Positions 12,401-26,270 of a DNA stretch of 64,000 nucleotides are shown here, piece after piece. The DNA comes from Trichuris trichiura (taxonomy: Eukaryota; Nematoda; Enoplea; Trichinellida; Trichuridae): the NCBI GenBank assembly GCA_037903355.1, contig JBAJFE010000004.1:1860001-1924000 (forward strand), in the 5' to 3' direction. The number at the start of each line of letters is the position of its first letter. Positions within the stretch are counted from its first letter, which is position 1. Under the pieces are notes generated by a model. That model had not been told where the DNA came from. It was given only the letters and a program-made list of their open reading frames with translations, and searched no databases. Position numbers and translations under genes: made by a program.

Positions 12401-15400
12401 GCTTGTCTTGAAAAGCACGTATACCGAACGTGCTACAGGCAGCTCATCCATGCAGCAGTTCGCAGTTCACATATCGTCATGGAGCAGGCAACAGCGCTAC
12501 AACTTTACTCAGTTTGCGCCAGTTAACATCTTGTTGAATAGTGCAGAAGAAACAATGCCTGCTGGCTGGATATTATTATTTTTCTTTCTTGAAGATCCGC
12601 TGCTGCTCATCCAAATGGTGTGTCTTTCGGTCACTGAAACTGTGATAATCCTCAGTGTGGGTAAACTTCGTCAACACTTTGTCATCCCCATCCAATATCT
12701 TTGAACAGCATGAAACAACCAGCTGTATTGCAGTAAAATGCAGCATGTTTAAACTACTGAAGCAATGTATCGTTTTCCACTATGTGTCAGACCATAAAGC
12801 TTTCAAACAGATGGATAGGACTATGTTCATTTCGCGTCACTAAATATCCTTTTGCTGCGCATTGCTCTCCCGACCTGTCTGCTGAGTATATCGTAACAGG
12901 GGCAAGCGTTGACGTTGTCTGCCGCTTGTCAAAGTAGTAGTAGTAGTAGGTGTCATGAACTAAAAAAGAATGTTCATTCATCTGCGCTAACTCGCAGCTC
13001 AGAGGCATAACCGCCTGTCAGGGCATAACGTCATGAGTAAGACAGCACACACTTTGCCTTAAACTACTTTGCACTGTTTAGTCTTCTGCCGTTGAACGTC
13101 AGACTAAATGTTACTTCAACACTTCTTCAATCATGCATGAATGAAAACAAGTATTCAGCGTCACACTTGCAGCGGATAACGTCAAACTGCACGTTCATTA
13201 TTCCAAGTTTCAGCTTCTGGCAATTCTTCCTTTCGAGTTGAAACCTCCCATTACTCTGATGGAGTCGTTGTGTCATCACTCTTCTTGTCAAACATGCATA
13301 GGCATATTTTCTTCAGTTCAGTAGCCGCTGTAATATCGTTTGCCCCTTTAAACTCATCTTCAAGAGTCTCAGCAATTGGCTATTCCGTGTCCACTTCCTC
13401 TCTTATACATATGATCTCCGATCGAACTAGAAAGCATTCAACATTGGTTCTCTTGTTCTCATATAATATCATGTGCAGTTCCGTAATGAACTACCCACAG
13501 AAAGTATCATTCAACATAGAATTTCCGTGTACTGCAGACATGACAGTTTACAGGAAACACAATTAATTATCAAAAACAAAGTATCCGTTGTACAAATAAT
13601 GCATATCGTAAAACCACTATTTTCGGCAGCCTTTCAATCGCAGACAACACTTGGGTGACAGTTTGGACCACTGCGTCGTGGTAACCGCTGGACGCAGTAA
13701 TCATATCTTTCTTGTAGATTACAGGCGGCCGAACAGAGCGCGGTGAGTGAATATCGTACATTCTTACTAGTAATTCTACTGAATCATTCAGCGCTTTCAT
13801 CTCATTGAACTCTACTGACCATGTAATCATATCGTCGGAAATGTGGCAGCGCCTTCCCTTTACATGGCATCATGTCGTCCTCGCTTCCTGTGAGATTCGT
13901 AGGTCGTGCTGTCGCTGCACCGTCTGTCTCTTTTAGAGGGACACGAAAAGACGATGGCTCTAGATGCAGCTCACAGCTGAGGTCTCTGCCAAAATTAGTA
14001 TGGAGAAGTATCATGCAGCCATGAAGATTTACCCGACGGGCGGCACACACAGCGCTGATGACCGTTCATTGGGAGTCCCAAAAGTTCCGCTTTTAACGTT
14101 TATGCAGTAAACGCTATTTCAAAACGGGTTGAAAGCCACAAAAAAATTTGCAACAAAGCCTCATTGCACAGTTGCGCGTAGACATTGAATATCCAGTTAA
14201 CATATGTACCGCACGGCATAGGCGCCATATCGTTCGAAGCAGCGGTTGACAACTATGATGCAAAAAAGTTCGCGGCACTTCTTATAACGTAACCATGGCT
14301 ACTGCTGCGATTTAAAAACCGTAGTGCACTGGCTCAGAAGGAATATCTTCAGTATGTACATAACAACAGCCAGTGCGTCACTGTGTGCAGCTGTCACGTT
14401 CGAGGCAATGCAGACAACAGCTATGATAACGATCAGAGAGATATGCTTCTGACTCGGCTGCGTCACCGCTTGTGACAGACTGCGGTCGGCACTACGCATA
14501 TCATTGAAAAGGAATAACGGACGACAAATATAGTAGAAATGCAGCACTTCTTATCACAACAGCAGCGTCCAGATGCTTTATTCCGCATCCGCGACAGATA
14601 CAAAAACTTGTACGCTGTCCTCTTCTTTCAAGCACCAACATCTCTCTTCTTAATTGTTGTTGCAACGACAGCAGTCGCAGGCTGAGAAAATAAGTCAGTC
14701 GAACGTCTCACTCCGCCTCCAGTGAGACTTTAGCTTCATATCGTTTCCGCTCTATACATATCGTTGTAAAGCCGTGAATCAGACGACAAGTTGACAGGGC
14801 TTAGTGTAGAGATCGCTTTTCGTGTTTTAATATTCGAGTAGAGCGTCAGAAACCATATAGTCGCAAGTAGGTCCTCTAATTGACCAAACATGACCAGTTG
14901 AAAGCCAAGCCAAACGGAAACCAGCGCTTGTCTTCCCAATTCCGCGCCATAATAGTTGTCTGGCTGACAGACGTGCATCACCGTTGACATAGAGCCATCC
15001 TCTGACAATGCTGTACTGCTGCGGCATTTGTTCCTTCACCGGCGTTGTCATAAACGTAAGAAAACTGCCATTCCGTCCTTACCATGTCCAAACAGTGGAG
15101 CGCGCAGCCTCTCGAGAGCACACAGCACAACTAACGGCGAACAACTCTTCGTTGCATACCGTATGGATAAATTGAGCGCAAGTTCACTGTAAGTACGCGT
15201 GTTCTAACCTGAGCGCACTAATGGAGTTTTGAGAAGTTAATTCATTCTGCTCCGTAGCACATTGAGTTTACAATTTGCATAGCGGCCAGTCGAAATACTG
15301 TATTTAGTTCTTTTATTGCAGCCAACTTTAAATTCAAATTTCGTTTTGATTTCGGAGAATGGTTTTACAGAAACTTAATCCTATTACGTTGGCAACGCTA

Positions 15401-16690
15401 TTTCGACTGATTAGAAAAAGGTCCCCCTGCGCCCCCATTCACTAAGGCGGTGTCAAACAACCCACGTTCTGAACGTAATTACAGAAGACACTGCTTTCAG
15501 CATAGCATGAAGCCTTTTTCTCTGCAGCTGTCTTAAGGTCTACCGCATAGATTGACATTCATAGCTGTGGAGGCGCGCCGTTTCAGTCCAGCTTTGAAAC
15601 TAAACACCTTCGCTCGTTGAAAGGATGGTAGCCGTTGGAGCTGACGCTGTCGGTCTCTTTCACGGAACTGCGGTTGTTAAAATAGGATAATTCGTCAGAG
15701 CTCCATGGCTTTAAGAGGTTGTACCATTTATCAACATCAAGCATTTCTACACCTCACCGCCTCTTGTTTTTAATTTCTGGCAAAGGACAGTTTCAATGGG
15801 AGAATCCATGTATCTCACCAAATAGGTTACATGGCAGTATAGAACTAACCGCTGATAATTGTGCTGCATAAAAGGTAGGCAATACGAAATGTTTGATTAT
15901 AGTTGAGAGAGCTAAATCAGCCGGATTCAACTAGAACGACGGATCAGCGGCGACACTGACGTCATTGGTAACGTACAGCTCCACGTACACGCATGGTTGG
16001 AATACGTACCCGGTTCTTGTGCTTAGAACGTGCTACGGCCGCATTTCTTCACGGGATCATCCGCATGGCAAAGCAATAGCGCTTCGAAATCTTCGATTTT
16101 CACAGCAGATACACTGACGCTTCTTTGCTGCACGACAATGAGAACTTCATTTGTTTCGTCGATGAAAAGGATCTTCATGTACCTTGTTATTTCTTGTGTG
16201 TCATTGCTTGTGGTCGCGCTAATTTCCGTTCGCAAAGTAAGTGCTGAAAGTTGGGTACTTCTCAAAATGCAGCTTACTGTTGCTTGAAAGGTACCGTCCG
16301 CTGCACTTAGCGAGGTAAACTTGCTTGCGGCTCACTTTGTTTCAAAAGTGGACACCCATTAAGGTACAAATTTACTTGCAAAAAACAATGAACACAAATT
16401 ACATACGCAAGAGGACGACTGAATGTACAAAGCATTTATTGAAGTACAAATTGAAAGTTGAACAACAGCCACGTAACGCTAGATTCCCAAGCGTTCGGGC
16501 AGATACCAAACAAAAAGCCATGGACAAGGGCCGCGGAATTCTGCCTTGTAGGAGGCCGTGTGCTCTCTGACCATCCAGACAGGACGGCATGCCATCCATT
16601 TACGGCAGGAATATCATATTTAGACATCGTATGACTTGAGGTTTGCTTTTTGTCCTGGCGGTAATATCCAGGACGAACATGCCGACAGGA
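9440..16690. repeat. Higher-order unit 1 (satellite-B-C-D-E-B'-F)
   Basis: The unit opens with one diverged satellite monomer (about 9,460-9,600), then B, C, D, E, B' and F. It matches unit 2 with a constant offset of about 8,105-8,109 bp, and long stretches (for example 13,830-13,950 against 21,935-22,055) look identical. A (tag) trinucleotide run occurs near 12,945 in module D. No G module follows F; the satellite run starts instead. Confidence 0.8.
12940..12958. repeat. Short trinucleotide run in module D
   Basis: Five to six AGT units in a row. The sister copies near 21,045 and 39,222 have fewer units, so the run varies in length between units. Confidence 0.7.
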
Positions 16691-17700
16691 TGGCGGCTCT
16701 ACTTCCATTGCGGCAGCGCTGCGCTGGTCCACCGTTAAATATCTTAATGATGATTCCTTGCGGAATCAAGTAAAGACATTGAAAATCCATATAACGTATG
16801 GACCGCTTGGTCCAAATATCATATCATTTGGGTGAGCCCATTCACTACTATGATGCCGCTAAGTTGGCGGCTATTCTTCTATTGCGGCAGCGCTGCACTG
16901 GTCCACTGTTAAATATCTTAATGATGATTCCCTGTGGAATCAGGTAAACACATTGAATATCCATATAACGTATGGACCACTCGGTGCAAATATCATATCG
17001 TTTGAATGGACCCATTCACTATTATGACGTCGATAACTTGGCGCCTCTTCCTCTAGTGCGGCAGCGTTGCGCTGGTCCACCGTTAAATATCTTTATGATG
17101 GCTTCTTACAGAATCGAATGAAGACATTGAATATTCATATAACGTATGGACCGCTCGGCGCAAGTTTCATATCATTTGTGAAATATCGTTCACTACTACG
17201 GCATCGATAACTTGGCGGCTCTTCTTTTAACGGAAGCGGAGCGAATGCCGCGAGAAGCTGTCTGCCCTCTGCAGTGTCCGAGTAAACATATCTTCGATGA
17301 GCACACCAGGGCAGCTGATGCGTCACTGTGTGCGCCTATTACGTTCGAAGCCATGGAGACAATAGCTTTGATAACGATTGGTGAGACGGTGGTCAGAGTC
17401 ATCAGCGTCACCGACTGGAACAGGCCGCTGGCGACACTGCGCATATCATTGAAAACAAAGGCGGTCAGCAGATATAGTAGAAATGTACCACTTTTCACTA
17501 TAACAGCATATCGTGCAGGAGCAGCGATTAACGCCCCATATTGCGGGAGCGTTGCACTGGTCCACTGTTAAATATCATTATGATCGCTCTTTACGCAATC
17601 GAATGAAGACATTGAATATCCATATAACGTATGGACCGCTCGGCGCAAGTTTCATATCATTTGTAAAATATCGTTCGCTACTACGGCATCGATAACTTGG
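16690..17700. repeat. Satellite run with ~175-bp period and a truncated B module
   Basis: Three monomers repeat every 175-176 bp (GATTCC...GGAAT dyads near 16,750, 16,925 and 17,101). A truncated B module (about 17,210-17,500) follows, then one more monomer (about 17,540-17,700) before the full B of unit 2. Each monomer carries the phrase TCCATATAACGTATGGACCG. Confidence 0.8.
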
Positions 17701-20700
17701 CGGCTCTTCCTTTAACGGAAGCGGAGCGAATGCCGCGAGAAGCTATCTGCATTGTGCAGCGCCCAAATAAACATATCATCGATGGGCACATCAGGGCGAC
17801 TGATGCGTCACTGTGTGCGCCTATCGCGCGGCCAGGCATGCGGACAATGCCTTTGATAATGATCAGCGAGATAAGCTTCTGATTCAGCAGCGTCACCGAC
17901 TGGAACAGGCCGCCGTCGACACTGCGCATATCATTAGAAAACAATGCCGGACGGCACAGCAGAAATGCAGCACTTCTCACCACAAAAGCAGCGTCCACAT
18001 GCTCCATTCTGCGACAGACGAAAAAACTTCTACGCTGTCCACTTCTTTCAAACAGCAACATTTGCGTCCTTAGTTGTTATTGCAACCACAGAAGTCGTAT
18101 GCTGAAAATGAGTCGGTTGAAGAAGGTCTGACTCCGCCTTCAGCGAGACTTTTCCTTCAAATCGTTGCCGCTCTACAAATATCGTCGTAAGGGAGGGAAT
18201 CAGACGACAAGTTGACAGGACTTCGTGTAGAGATCGTCTTTCGTGTTTTAACTATTGATAACAGTGTCAGGAGCCACCTGGTCGCAAATAGGTCTTCTGA
18301 ATGACCAGAGTTGACCAGTTGAAAGTCAAGCCAAACGGAAACCAGCGCCTGTCATCCCAATTCCGCGCCATAAAAGTTGTCTGGCTGACAGACGTGTATT
18401 ACCTATGCAAAAGAACGATCGCGCGACAATGCCGTGCTGCTGCGCAGCATTTATTGCTCCATCGGCCTTGTCAGACGTAGGAAACCTGCCGTTCGGTCGT
18501 TATCAAGTCTCAACAGTGGAGCGCGCAGCATTTCGGGAGCGCATACCACAGCAAGCAGCACACTGCTCTGCGCTATACACCGTATGGATAAAGTGAGCGC
18601 AGGTTTTTCCAGAGTACACGTGTTCGTACCTGAGGACATTTAACGAATTTTGCAAAGTTTTCTCGTTATGCACAGAAATGCATTGCTTTTAAAGTTGGCA
18701 TAGCGGCCTAATATTGTTTTTAGTTTTTTTATTGCAGTCAATTTTAAGTTAAACTTCCTTAGATGCTCACTTATTTCATTTTCACTTTCCACTACGGCTT
18801 ACAGAAAAACGTAATGGCAAAGCGTTGACAGTAACATTCCGGCGGATGTTGACGGCATAGCTTTTCGGTATGCGGCAAGGAAACTGAGCCCGCGTGGAGC
18901 AAACGTTTTCATTACAACCTGAAGGTCCTGTTATAAAACGATTAGCAAATTTCGGTCACCAGAGAGCGAGCTGCTGTCAGGAAACAAGGGCCTGTCCTGA
19001 AATTTCCGTAGCCGAATTTCGTTGACTGTTATAACGGGACATTCTGGTCATAACAAAATTATGTACTCTTTGCGACGGAGAAGAAATTGCTCCCTGAATT
19101 GAAATTGAAGCAAACTGGCTTTAGATAACTAAGTAACAGCGATTGAAAAGGGCGGGATACAAAGCATTTTCAAAGCGCACATCGTTTTCCTGTCGATGCG
19201 CATCTTTTCTGAGCGAAGCGATATGATTCTACGGTAAAGAATAGTGGCGTCTTGCGCGCTCTGGTATAAAGACTTCCTTAAAAGTTTTCCAAAGACTCTA
19301 ACTGTCCCATCTTCAGCAGAAGTTCATCAAAACATTTACCGCACTTCGAAAAAATGCAGGTTGATCTCCTGAAAACTTCCATCCACCTGGTTGTGCATTT
19401 ACTTTAGCACAACCTTAATCATTCAGCACATGTTTAGCTTTGGTTCCAGATGAAGACGGAACGGGATGACTAGCAGTTTGCCGACAAGAAGCTGCACTGT
19501 GTGCAGCGCGGTGCTTTATGAAACCAGAAATGAAATTCAGATATTAATGGATTTGCTCTTAACTGTTTCTTCAGAAAACGTGTAAGCGGGAGTGCTTTTG
19601 CTCTCGCAGTGGTTTCAATTTTACTTCTCTTCCAGTAATCTTCTTCTAGGTTTTTTCCCTTTGCTGCTTCCCGCGGCAATGCTGAAACTGGATAGCACAC
19701 AAGAAAAAAGAAAGATAAGAAAAGGGCTGAGCTACTTAATAACAATCCAACATAAACTATAAATGTACGTTTTGTGCAACTTAAAATAAAACGTTCAGTT
19801 CACTTAGCCGATCGGTTTCATTTCATCGGTTAGTTTGAGTAATAGACTAGTTGAGACGGACATTTATTCGTAAGAACACAGTAAGTACACATGCACGTCG
19901 TAAACAAGAAAACCAGTAAAGCTATGAACCACATATACAATAGCGAACGTGATCAAATAAAACACCTTTCTGAATTGCTTGTTGGCTGGGTTCTGTGCAG
20001 CTGACGTCATGCCTGCCGAATCGATTGAGATTTAAACTGGTGGGAGCAACTTTCATACCAGCATTAAGAATATCTTTCCTCACCGAACAGCTTATGGCCA
20101 CTACGTCTGGTATTATCCATTGATTTGAACAGAAAGCAGTTCTCAGACAAGATAATTCATCAGTGTCCCACAGCTTTGAAAGACTGCTTTGTTTACCACT
20201 TTCCATCTTAATGCATCACTATAATTATCCTGCCAACTTTGTTAACCTATAGCGGACTGTCTAATTTCACTGGTGAGTGAATATATTTCTGTGTAGTCAT
20301 ACACAGCAGTATAGAAATACGCGCTCTTCATTGTCCCGCGTTAAAGGCTAGCAATATCATACATTCCAATATCGTCGAGGAGCAGTTGCATGATAAAGCA
20401 TTGGAGTTTGCAGATCTTAGCTGTTTTCGGCTTCAGGGACATCGGGCATTTCACTTTCCATTGCTTTGTCTCTTGATCTGTTGAGCCGGAATGTTGTAAT
20501 TCTTTGGCGCTTGTCTTGAAGAGTACGTTTACCGAACTTGCTACAGGCAGCTCCTCCATGCAGCAGTTCGCAGTTCACATATCGTCATGGAGCAGGCAAC
20601 AGTGCTACAACTTTACTCAGTTGGCGCCAGTTATTATCTTGTTAAATAGTGCAGAAGAAATAATGCCTGCTGGCTGGATATTATTATTTTTCTTTCTTGA

Positions 20701-23700
20701 AGATCCGCTGCTGCTCAGCGCGATGGTATATGTTTCAGTAAATGAAACTGTGATAATCATCAGTGTGGGTAAACTTCGTCAGCACATTGTAATCCCCATT
20801 CAATATCTTTGAACAACATGAAACAACCAGCAGTATTGCAGTAAAATGCACCATGTTTAAACTACTGAAGCAATGTATCGTTTTCCACTATGTGTCAGAC
20901 CATAAAGCTTTCAAACAGATGGATAGGACTATGTCCATTTCGCGTCACTAAATATCCTTTTGCTGCGCATTGCTCTGCCGACTTGTCTGCTGAGTATATC
21001 GTAAAAGCGGCTAGCTTTGACGTTGTCTGCCGCCTGTCAAAGTAGTAGTAGTAGGTGTCATGAACTAAAGAAGAATATTCATGCATCTGAGCTAACTCGC
21101 AGCTCGAAGGCATAACCGCCTGTGGTGGCATAACGTCATGCGTAAGACAGCACATACTTTGCCTTAAACTACTTTGCGCTAGTTAGTCTCCTGCCGTTGA
21201 AGGTCAGACTAACTGTTACTTGAACACTTCTTCATTCGTGTATGCATGAAAAGAAGTATCCAGCATGTCACTTGCAGCTGATAACGTCGAGCTGCACGTT
21301 CATTATTCCAAGTTTCAGCTTCTTGCAATTCTTCCTTTCGAGTTGAAGCCTTATATTACTCTGATGGAGTCGTTGTGTCGCCGCTCTTCTTGTCAAACAT
21401 GCATAGGCATCATTTCTTCAGTTCAGTAGTCGTTGTAATATCGTTTGCCCCTTTAAACTCTTCTTCCAGAGTCTTAGCAATTGGCTATTCCGTGTCCACT
21501 TCCTCTCTTATACATATGATCTCCGAACGAACTAGAAATCTTTCAACATTGGTTCTGTTGTTCTCATACAGTATCATGTGCAGTTCGGTAATGAACTACC
21601 CACAAAAAGTATCATTCAACATAGAGTCCCGTGTACTGCAGACATGGCAGTTTACAGGAAAGTCACAATTAATGATCAAAAAAAAGTATCCGTTGTACAA
21701 ATAATGCATATCGTAAAACCACTATTTTCGGCAGCCTTTCAATCGCAGACAACAAGTGGGTGACAGTTTGGACCACTACGTCGTGGTAACCGCTGGACGC
21801 AGTAATCATATCTTTCTTGTAGATTACAGGCGGCCGAACAAAGCGCGGTGAGTGAATATCGTACATTCTTACTAATAATTCTCCTGAATCATTCAGCGCT
21901 TTCATCTCATTGAACTCTACTGACCATGTAATGATATCGTCGGAAATGTGGCAGCGCCTTCCCTTTACATGGCATCATGTCGTCCTCGCTTCCTGTGAGA
22001 TTCGTAGGTCGTGCTGTCGCTGCACCGTCTGTCTCTTTTAGAGGGACACGAAGGGACTATGGCTCTAGATGCAGCTCACAGCTGAGGTCTCTGCCAAAAT
22101 TAGTATGGAGAAGTATCATGCAGCCATGAAGATTTACCCGACGGGCGGCACACACAGCGCTGATGACCGTTCATTGGGAGTCCCAAAAGTTCCGCTTTTA
22201 ACGTTTATGCAGTAAACGCTATTTCAAAACGGGTTGAAAGCCACAAAAAAATTTGCAACAAAGCCTCATTGCACAGTTCCGCGTAGACATTGAATATCCA
22301 GTTAACATATGTACCGCACGGCGTAGGCGCCATATCGTTCGAAGCAACGGTTGACAACTATGATGCAAAAAAGTTCGCCGCACTTCTTATAACGTAACCA
22401 TGGCTACTGCTGCGATTTAAAAACCGTAGTGCACTGGCTCAGAAGGAATATCTTCAGTATGTACATAACAACAGCCAGTGCGTCACTGTGTACGGCTGTC
22501 ACGTTCGAGGCAATGCAGACAACAGCTATGATAACGATCAGAGAGATATGCTTCTGATTCGGCTGCGTCACCGCTTGTGACAGACTGCGGTCGGCACTAC
22601 GCGTATCATTGAAAAGGAATAACGGACGACAAATATAGTAGAAATTCAGCACTTCTTATCACAACAGCAGCGTCCAGATGCTTTATTCCGCATCCGCGAC
22701 AGATACAAAAACTTGTACGCTGTCCTCTTCTTTCAAGCACCAGGGTTTCTCTTCTTAATTCTTGTTGCAGCGACAGCGGTCGCAGGCTGAGAAAATGAGT
22801 CAGTCGAACGTCTCACTCCGCCTTCAGTGAGACTTTTGCTTCATATCGTTTTCGCTCTATACATATCGTCGTAAAGCAGTGAATCAGACGACAAGTTGAC
22901 AGGGCTTCGTGTAGAGACCGCCTTTCGTGTTTTAACATTGGAGTAGAGTGTCAGAAACCATATAGTCGCAAGTAGATCCTCTAATTGACCAAAGATGACC
23001 AGTTGAAAGCCAAGCCAGACGGAAACCAGCGCTTTTCTTCCCGATTCCGCGCCATAATGGTTGTCTGGCTGACAGACGTGCATCAGCGTTGTCATAGAGC
23101 CATCCTCTGACAATGCTGTACTGCTGCGGCATTTGTTGCTTCACCGGCGTTGTCGTAAACGTAAGAAAGCTGCCATTGCTTCCTTACCACGTCCAAACAG
23201 TGGAGCGCGCAGCTTCTCGAGAGCACACAGCACAACTAACATCGAACTACTCTGCGTTGTATACCGTATGGATGAAGTGAGAGCAAGTTCACTGTAAGTA
23301 CACGTGTTCTAACCTGAGCGCACTAATGGGGTTTTGACAAATTAATTCATTCTGCTCCATAGCACTTTGATTTTACAATTTGCATAGCGGCCAGTCGAAA
23401 TACTGTTTTTAGTTCTTTTATTGCAGCCATCTTTAGATTCAAATTTCGTTTTGATTTCGGAGGAGGGTTTTTACAGAAACTTAATGCTATTACGTTGGCA
23501 GCGCTATTTCGACGGATTAGGAAAAGGTCCCCCTGCGCCCCCCTCACTAAGGCGGTGTCAAACAACCCACGTTCCGAACGTAATTACAGAAAACACTGCT
23601 TTCGGCATAGCATGAAGGCTTTTTCTCTGCAGCTGTCTTAAGGTCTACTGTATAGATTGACATTCATAGCTGTGGAGGCGCGCCATTTCAGTCCAGCTTT

Positions 23701-26270
23701 GAAAGTAAACACCTTCGCTCGTTGAAAGGATTATAGCGGGTCGAGCTGCCGCTGTCAGTCTCTTTCACGGAACTGCGGTTGTTAAAACAGGATAATTCGT
23801 CATAGCTCCATGGCTTTAAGAGGTTGTACCATTTGTCAACATCAAACATCTCTACACCTAACCGCCTCTTGTTTTTAATTTCTGGCAAAGGACAGTTTCA
23901 ATGGTAGAATCCATGTGTCTCATCAAAGAGGTTGCATGGCAGTATAGAAATAAGCGCTGATAATTGTGCTGCGTAAAGGGTTGGCAATACGAAGTGTTTA
24001 ATTATAGTTGAGAGAGCTAAATCAGCCGGATTCAACTAGAACGACGGATCAGCGACGACCCTGACGTCATTGGTAACGTACAGCTTCACGTACACGCATG
24101 GTTGGAATACGTACCCGATTCTTGCGCTTAGAACGTGCTACGGCCGCATTTCTTCACGGGATCATCCGCATGGCAAAGCACAAGCGCTTCGAAATCCTCG
24201 ATTTTCAGTGCAGAAGCGCTGACGCTTCTCTGTTGCGCGACAATGAGAACTTCATTTGTTTCATCGATGAAAAGAACTGTCATGGATCATATTATTTCTT
24301 GCCTCTGGTTCTGTGTCGTCGCGCTAACTTCAGCTCGCATTTCCGGACGCACCAAGTTGGTCAAAATTGCGTACTTCCCAAAACTAATTTTACCGTTGGC
24401 TTAGAAGTGCTGTCCGCTGCGTTTAACGGTATAAACTTGATTGTGGCTTTCTTTGTTTCGAACCCATCAACATACAGATCTTTTTGCAAAAAGCAATGTA
24501 CAAACTGAAAGTTGAAAAACAAGGCATATCAATTCCTGCAGCCACGTAACGCTGGATTCCCAAACGTTCAAGCACATGCCAAACAAGGGACCATGGACAT
24601 GAGGGAATTCCGTCCTTCCGGAAAAAACAGCAGCAGGCGTTATGTTTTCTGAACGTCCAGATAAGACGGTATACCATCCATATACGGCAATAATACCAGA
24701 TTTACATCGTATGTCCTCAGGTCTGTTTTTCCCTGAAGATCTTATCCTGGATGAACAACGAATAGGCTGTATTCGTAGAGAGCATTGAAGCGATGCACTG
24801 TACAATATCATACAAAGGCTACCATGCGAAATTGCCTGAAGGCCCGAATGAGGTATGAACTCTAAGCCATTGTTACTCTGCATCAGCGCGCTGATAGGTA
24901 CGTCACTGTGTCGCTTCAAGGTCTCCCGATAGGCTGCCCAGCAAGGCACCCAATATCTGGAAGATACGAAGCTGAAAACTAACATACTCAAACACATTAC
25001 TCCATTCAGAAGCCTTTCACTTCGCTGAACATATCATTCAAAGGCACATATCATATCAGAACGATTTCGTACCTTGTCGCCTTATCTGCCGAGTATATGG
25101 TTGCAGCAGCAAGCGCTGACGTTGTACATATTATTGAAAACTAAACGGCAACTTCTGCCGCCCATCAAAGTAGCGCTGGTTGTCGTCTTGTACTACTCAT
25201 CCAGCTGGGACCAAAGAAAGTTTTTGCTGATTCATAGCTAACTTGTAACTTGTCCATCTCCGTAGAAATTATGTTACAAGTGAGGCAGCTTATGGCTTGC
25301 CATGAACTACATTGCATTGTACAGTCTTCTGTCGCTGCACGTCAGACTAATTAATGCTTGGATACTTTTTCACCGTGTATGCATGAAAGGAAGCATTCTG
25401 CATACCATATGCAGTTGATGACGTTGAGCTGCTTGTCTGTCATCCATTCGAGCTTCTCATTGTTCTAATAGGCTCGCTGCCGTTTTCTTTAAATGCATAC
25501 AGGCTTCCCTCTTCCGTCAGCCATTCCCTGTAATATCATCTGTCCTTTTGAGCTCGCCTTCCAGAGGTGTATGATTAAGCCATTGCATGTCCACTTGCTT
25601 TCCTAGTCACGTGATCTCTGAATGAACTAGAAAGCTTTCATCAGCTTTCTCTTGCATTCATACAATATCATTTGAGTTCCGTAACGAACTGCCTACACAA
25701 AATATCATTTAACCTAGAACTATTGAGGCTTCCAGATTCATGCGTTCACGTGCAGTAAAGATCACAAGTAAAGAGACCGTTGCAGAAGTCATGGATATCG
25801 TAAATCTACTATTTTTGGCAGCCTTTCAAGAACAGACAACAAATCGATGGCACTTTTGACCGTCGCGTCGAACCAGACGTTGATCGCAACAGTCATATTC
25901 TTGGTCTGGTTTGCAGGCTGCCGATCAGTGCAGATGCTTGGATATCGTAAATTCTTACTAATAAACCACCTCGATCAGTCATTGCTTCAGATTCTCTTGC
26001 TCATTCTCAGAATTATCGATAGTTGTAAGGTTTTCTACAGCTTTTCCCGTTTTTCGTTGTGCTGTTATCTGTAACTAAACTAAAACAACTGCTGTACCAA
26101 CGGATGGATGAGCCGTTATTAAGAAAATGTACAGATATCAATACACTCAACTTCTTTAATGTTCAAAGCTTTCGGAACGCTCTAGTTCCGTCGTCAGTGA
26201 GGTGGTGGAGCTGGTACTGAGCTGGTAGCTGGTATCAGAATCATCGATGGTAAGTATATCATAGAGGAGC
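17700..26270. repeat. Higher-order unit 2 (B-C-D-E-B'-F-G)
   Basis: Near-identical to unit 1 through module F, then it gains module G, a diverged version of D-E. G holds the intact sequence around 25,095-25,105 that corresponds to the Tigger insertion site of unit 3, and it carries its own short insertion at 26,024-26,235. Confidence 0.8.
26024..26235 (-). mobile_element. Short insertion with hammerhead-like motif (copy a)
   Basis: About 212 bp absent from the sister G module near 35,325-35,345. It is flanked by an imperfect 16-bp direct repeat (26,008-26,023 and 26,236-26,251, two mismatches), read as a target-site duplication. On the minus strand, at 26,197-26,168, it holds CTGACGA, a perfect 6-bp stem CGGAAC/GTTCCG around a 6-nt loop, then AAAGC. 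This is the CUGANGA-stem II-GAAA layout of hammerhead ribozymes, except for one extra base before the usual stem II. About 150 bp match the element at 56,675. Confidence 0.65.

Noticed and set aside
16030..16287. Plus-strand 85-codon frame in module F, conserved in part at 24,135
   Set aside because: The frame diverges after about 60 codons in unit 2 by an indel and is not open in unit 3, so there is no evidence of selection.
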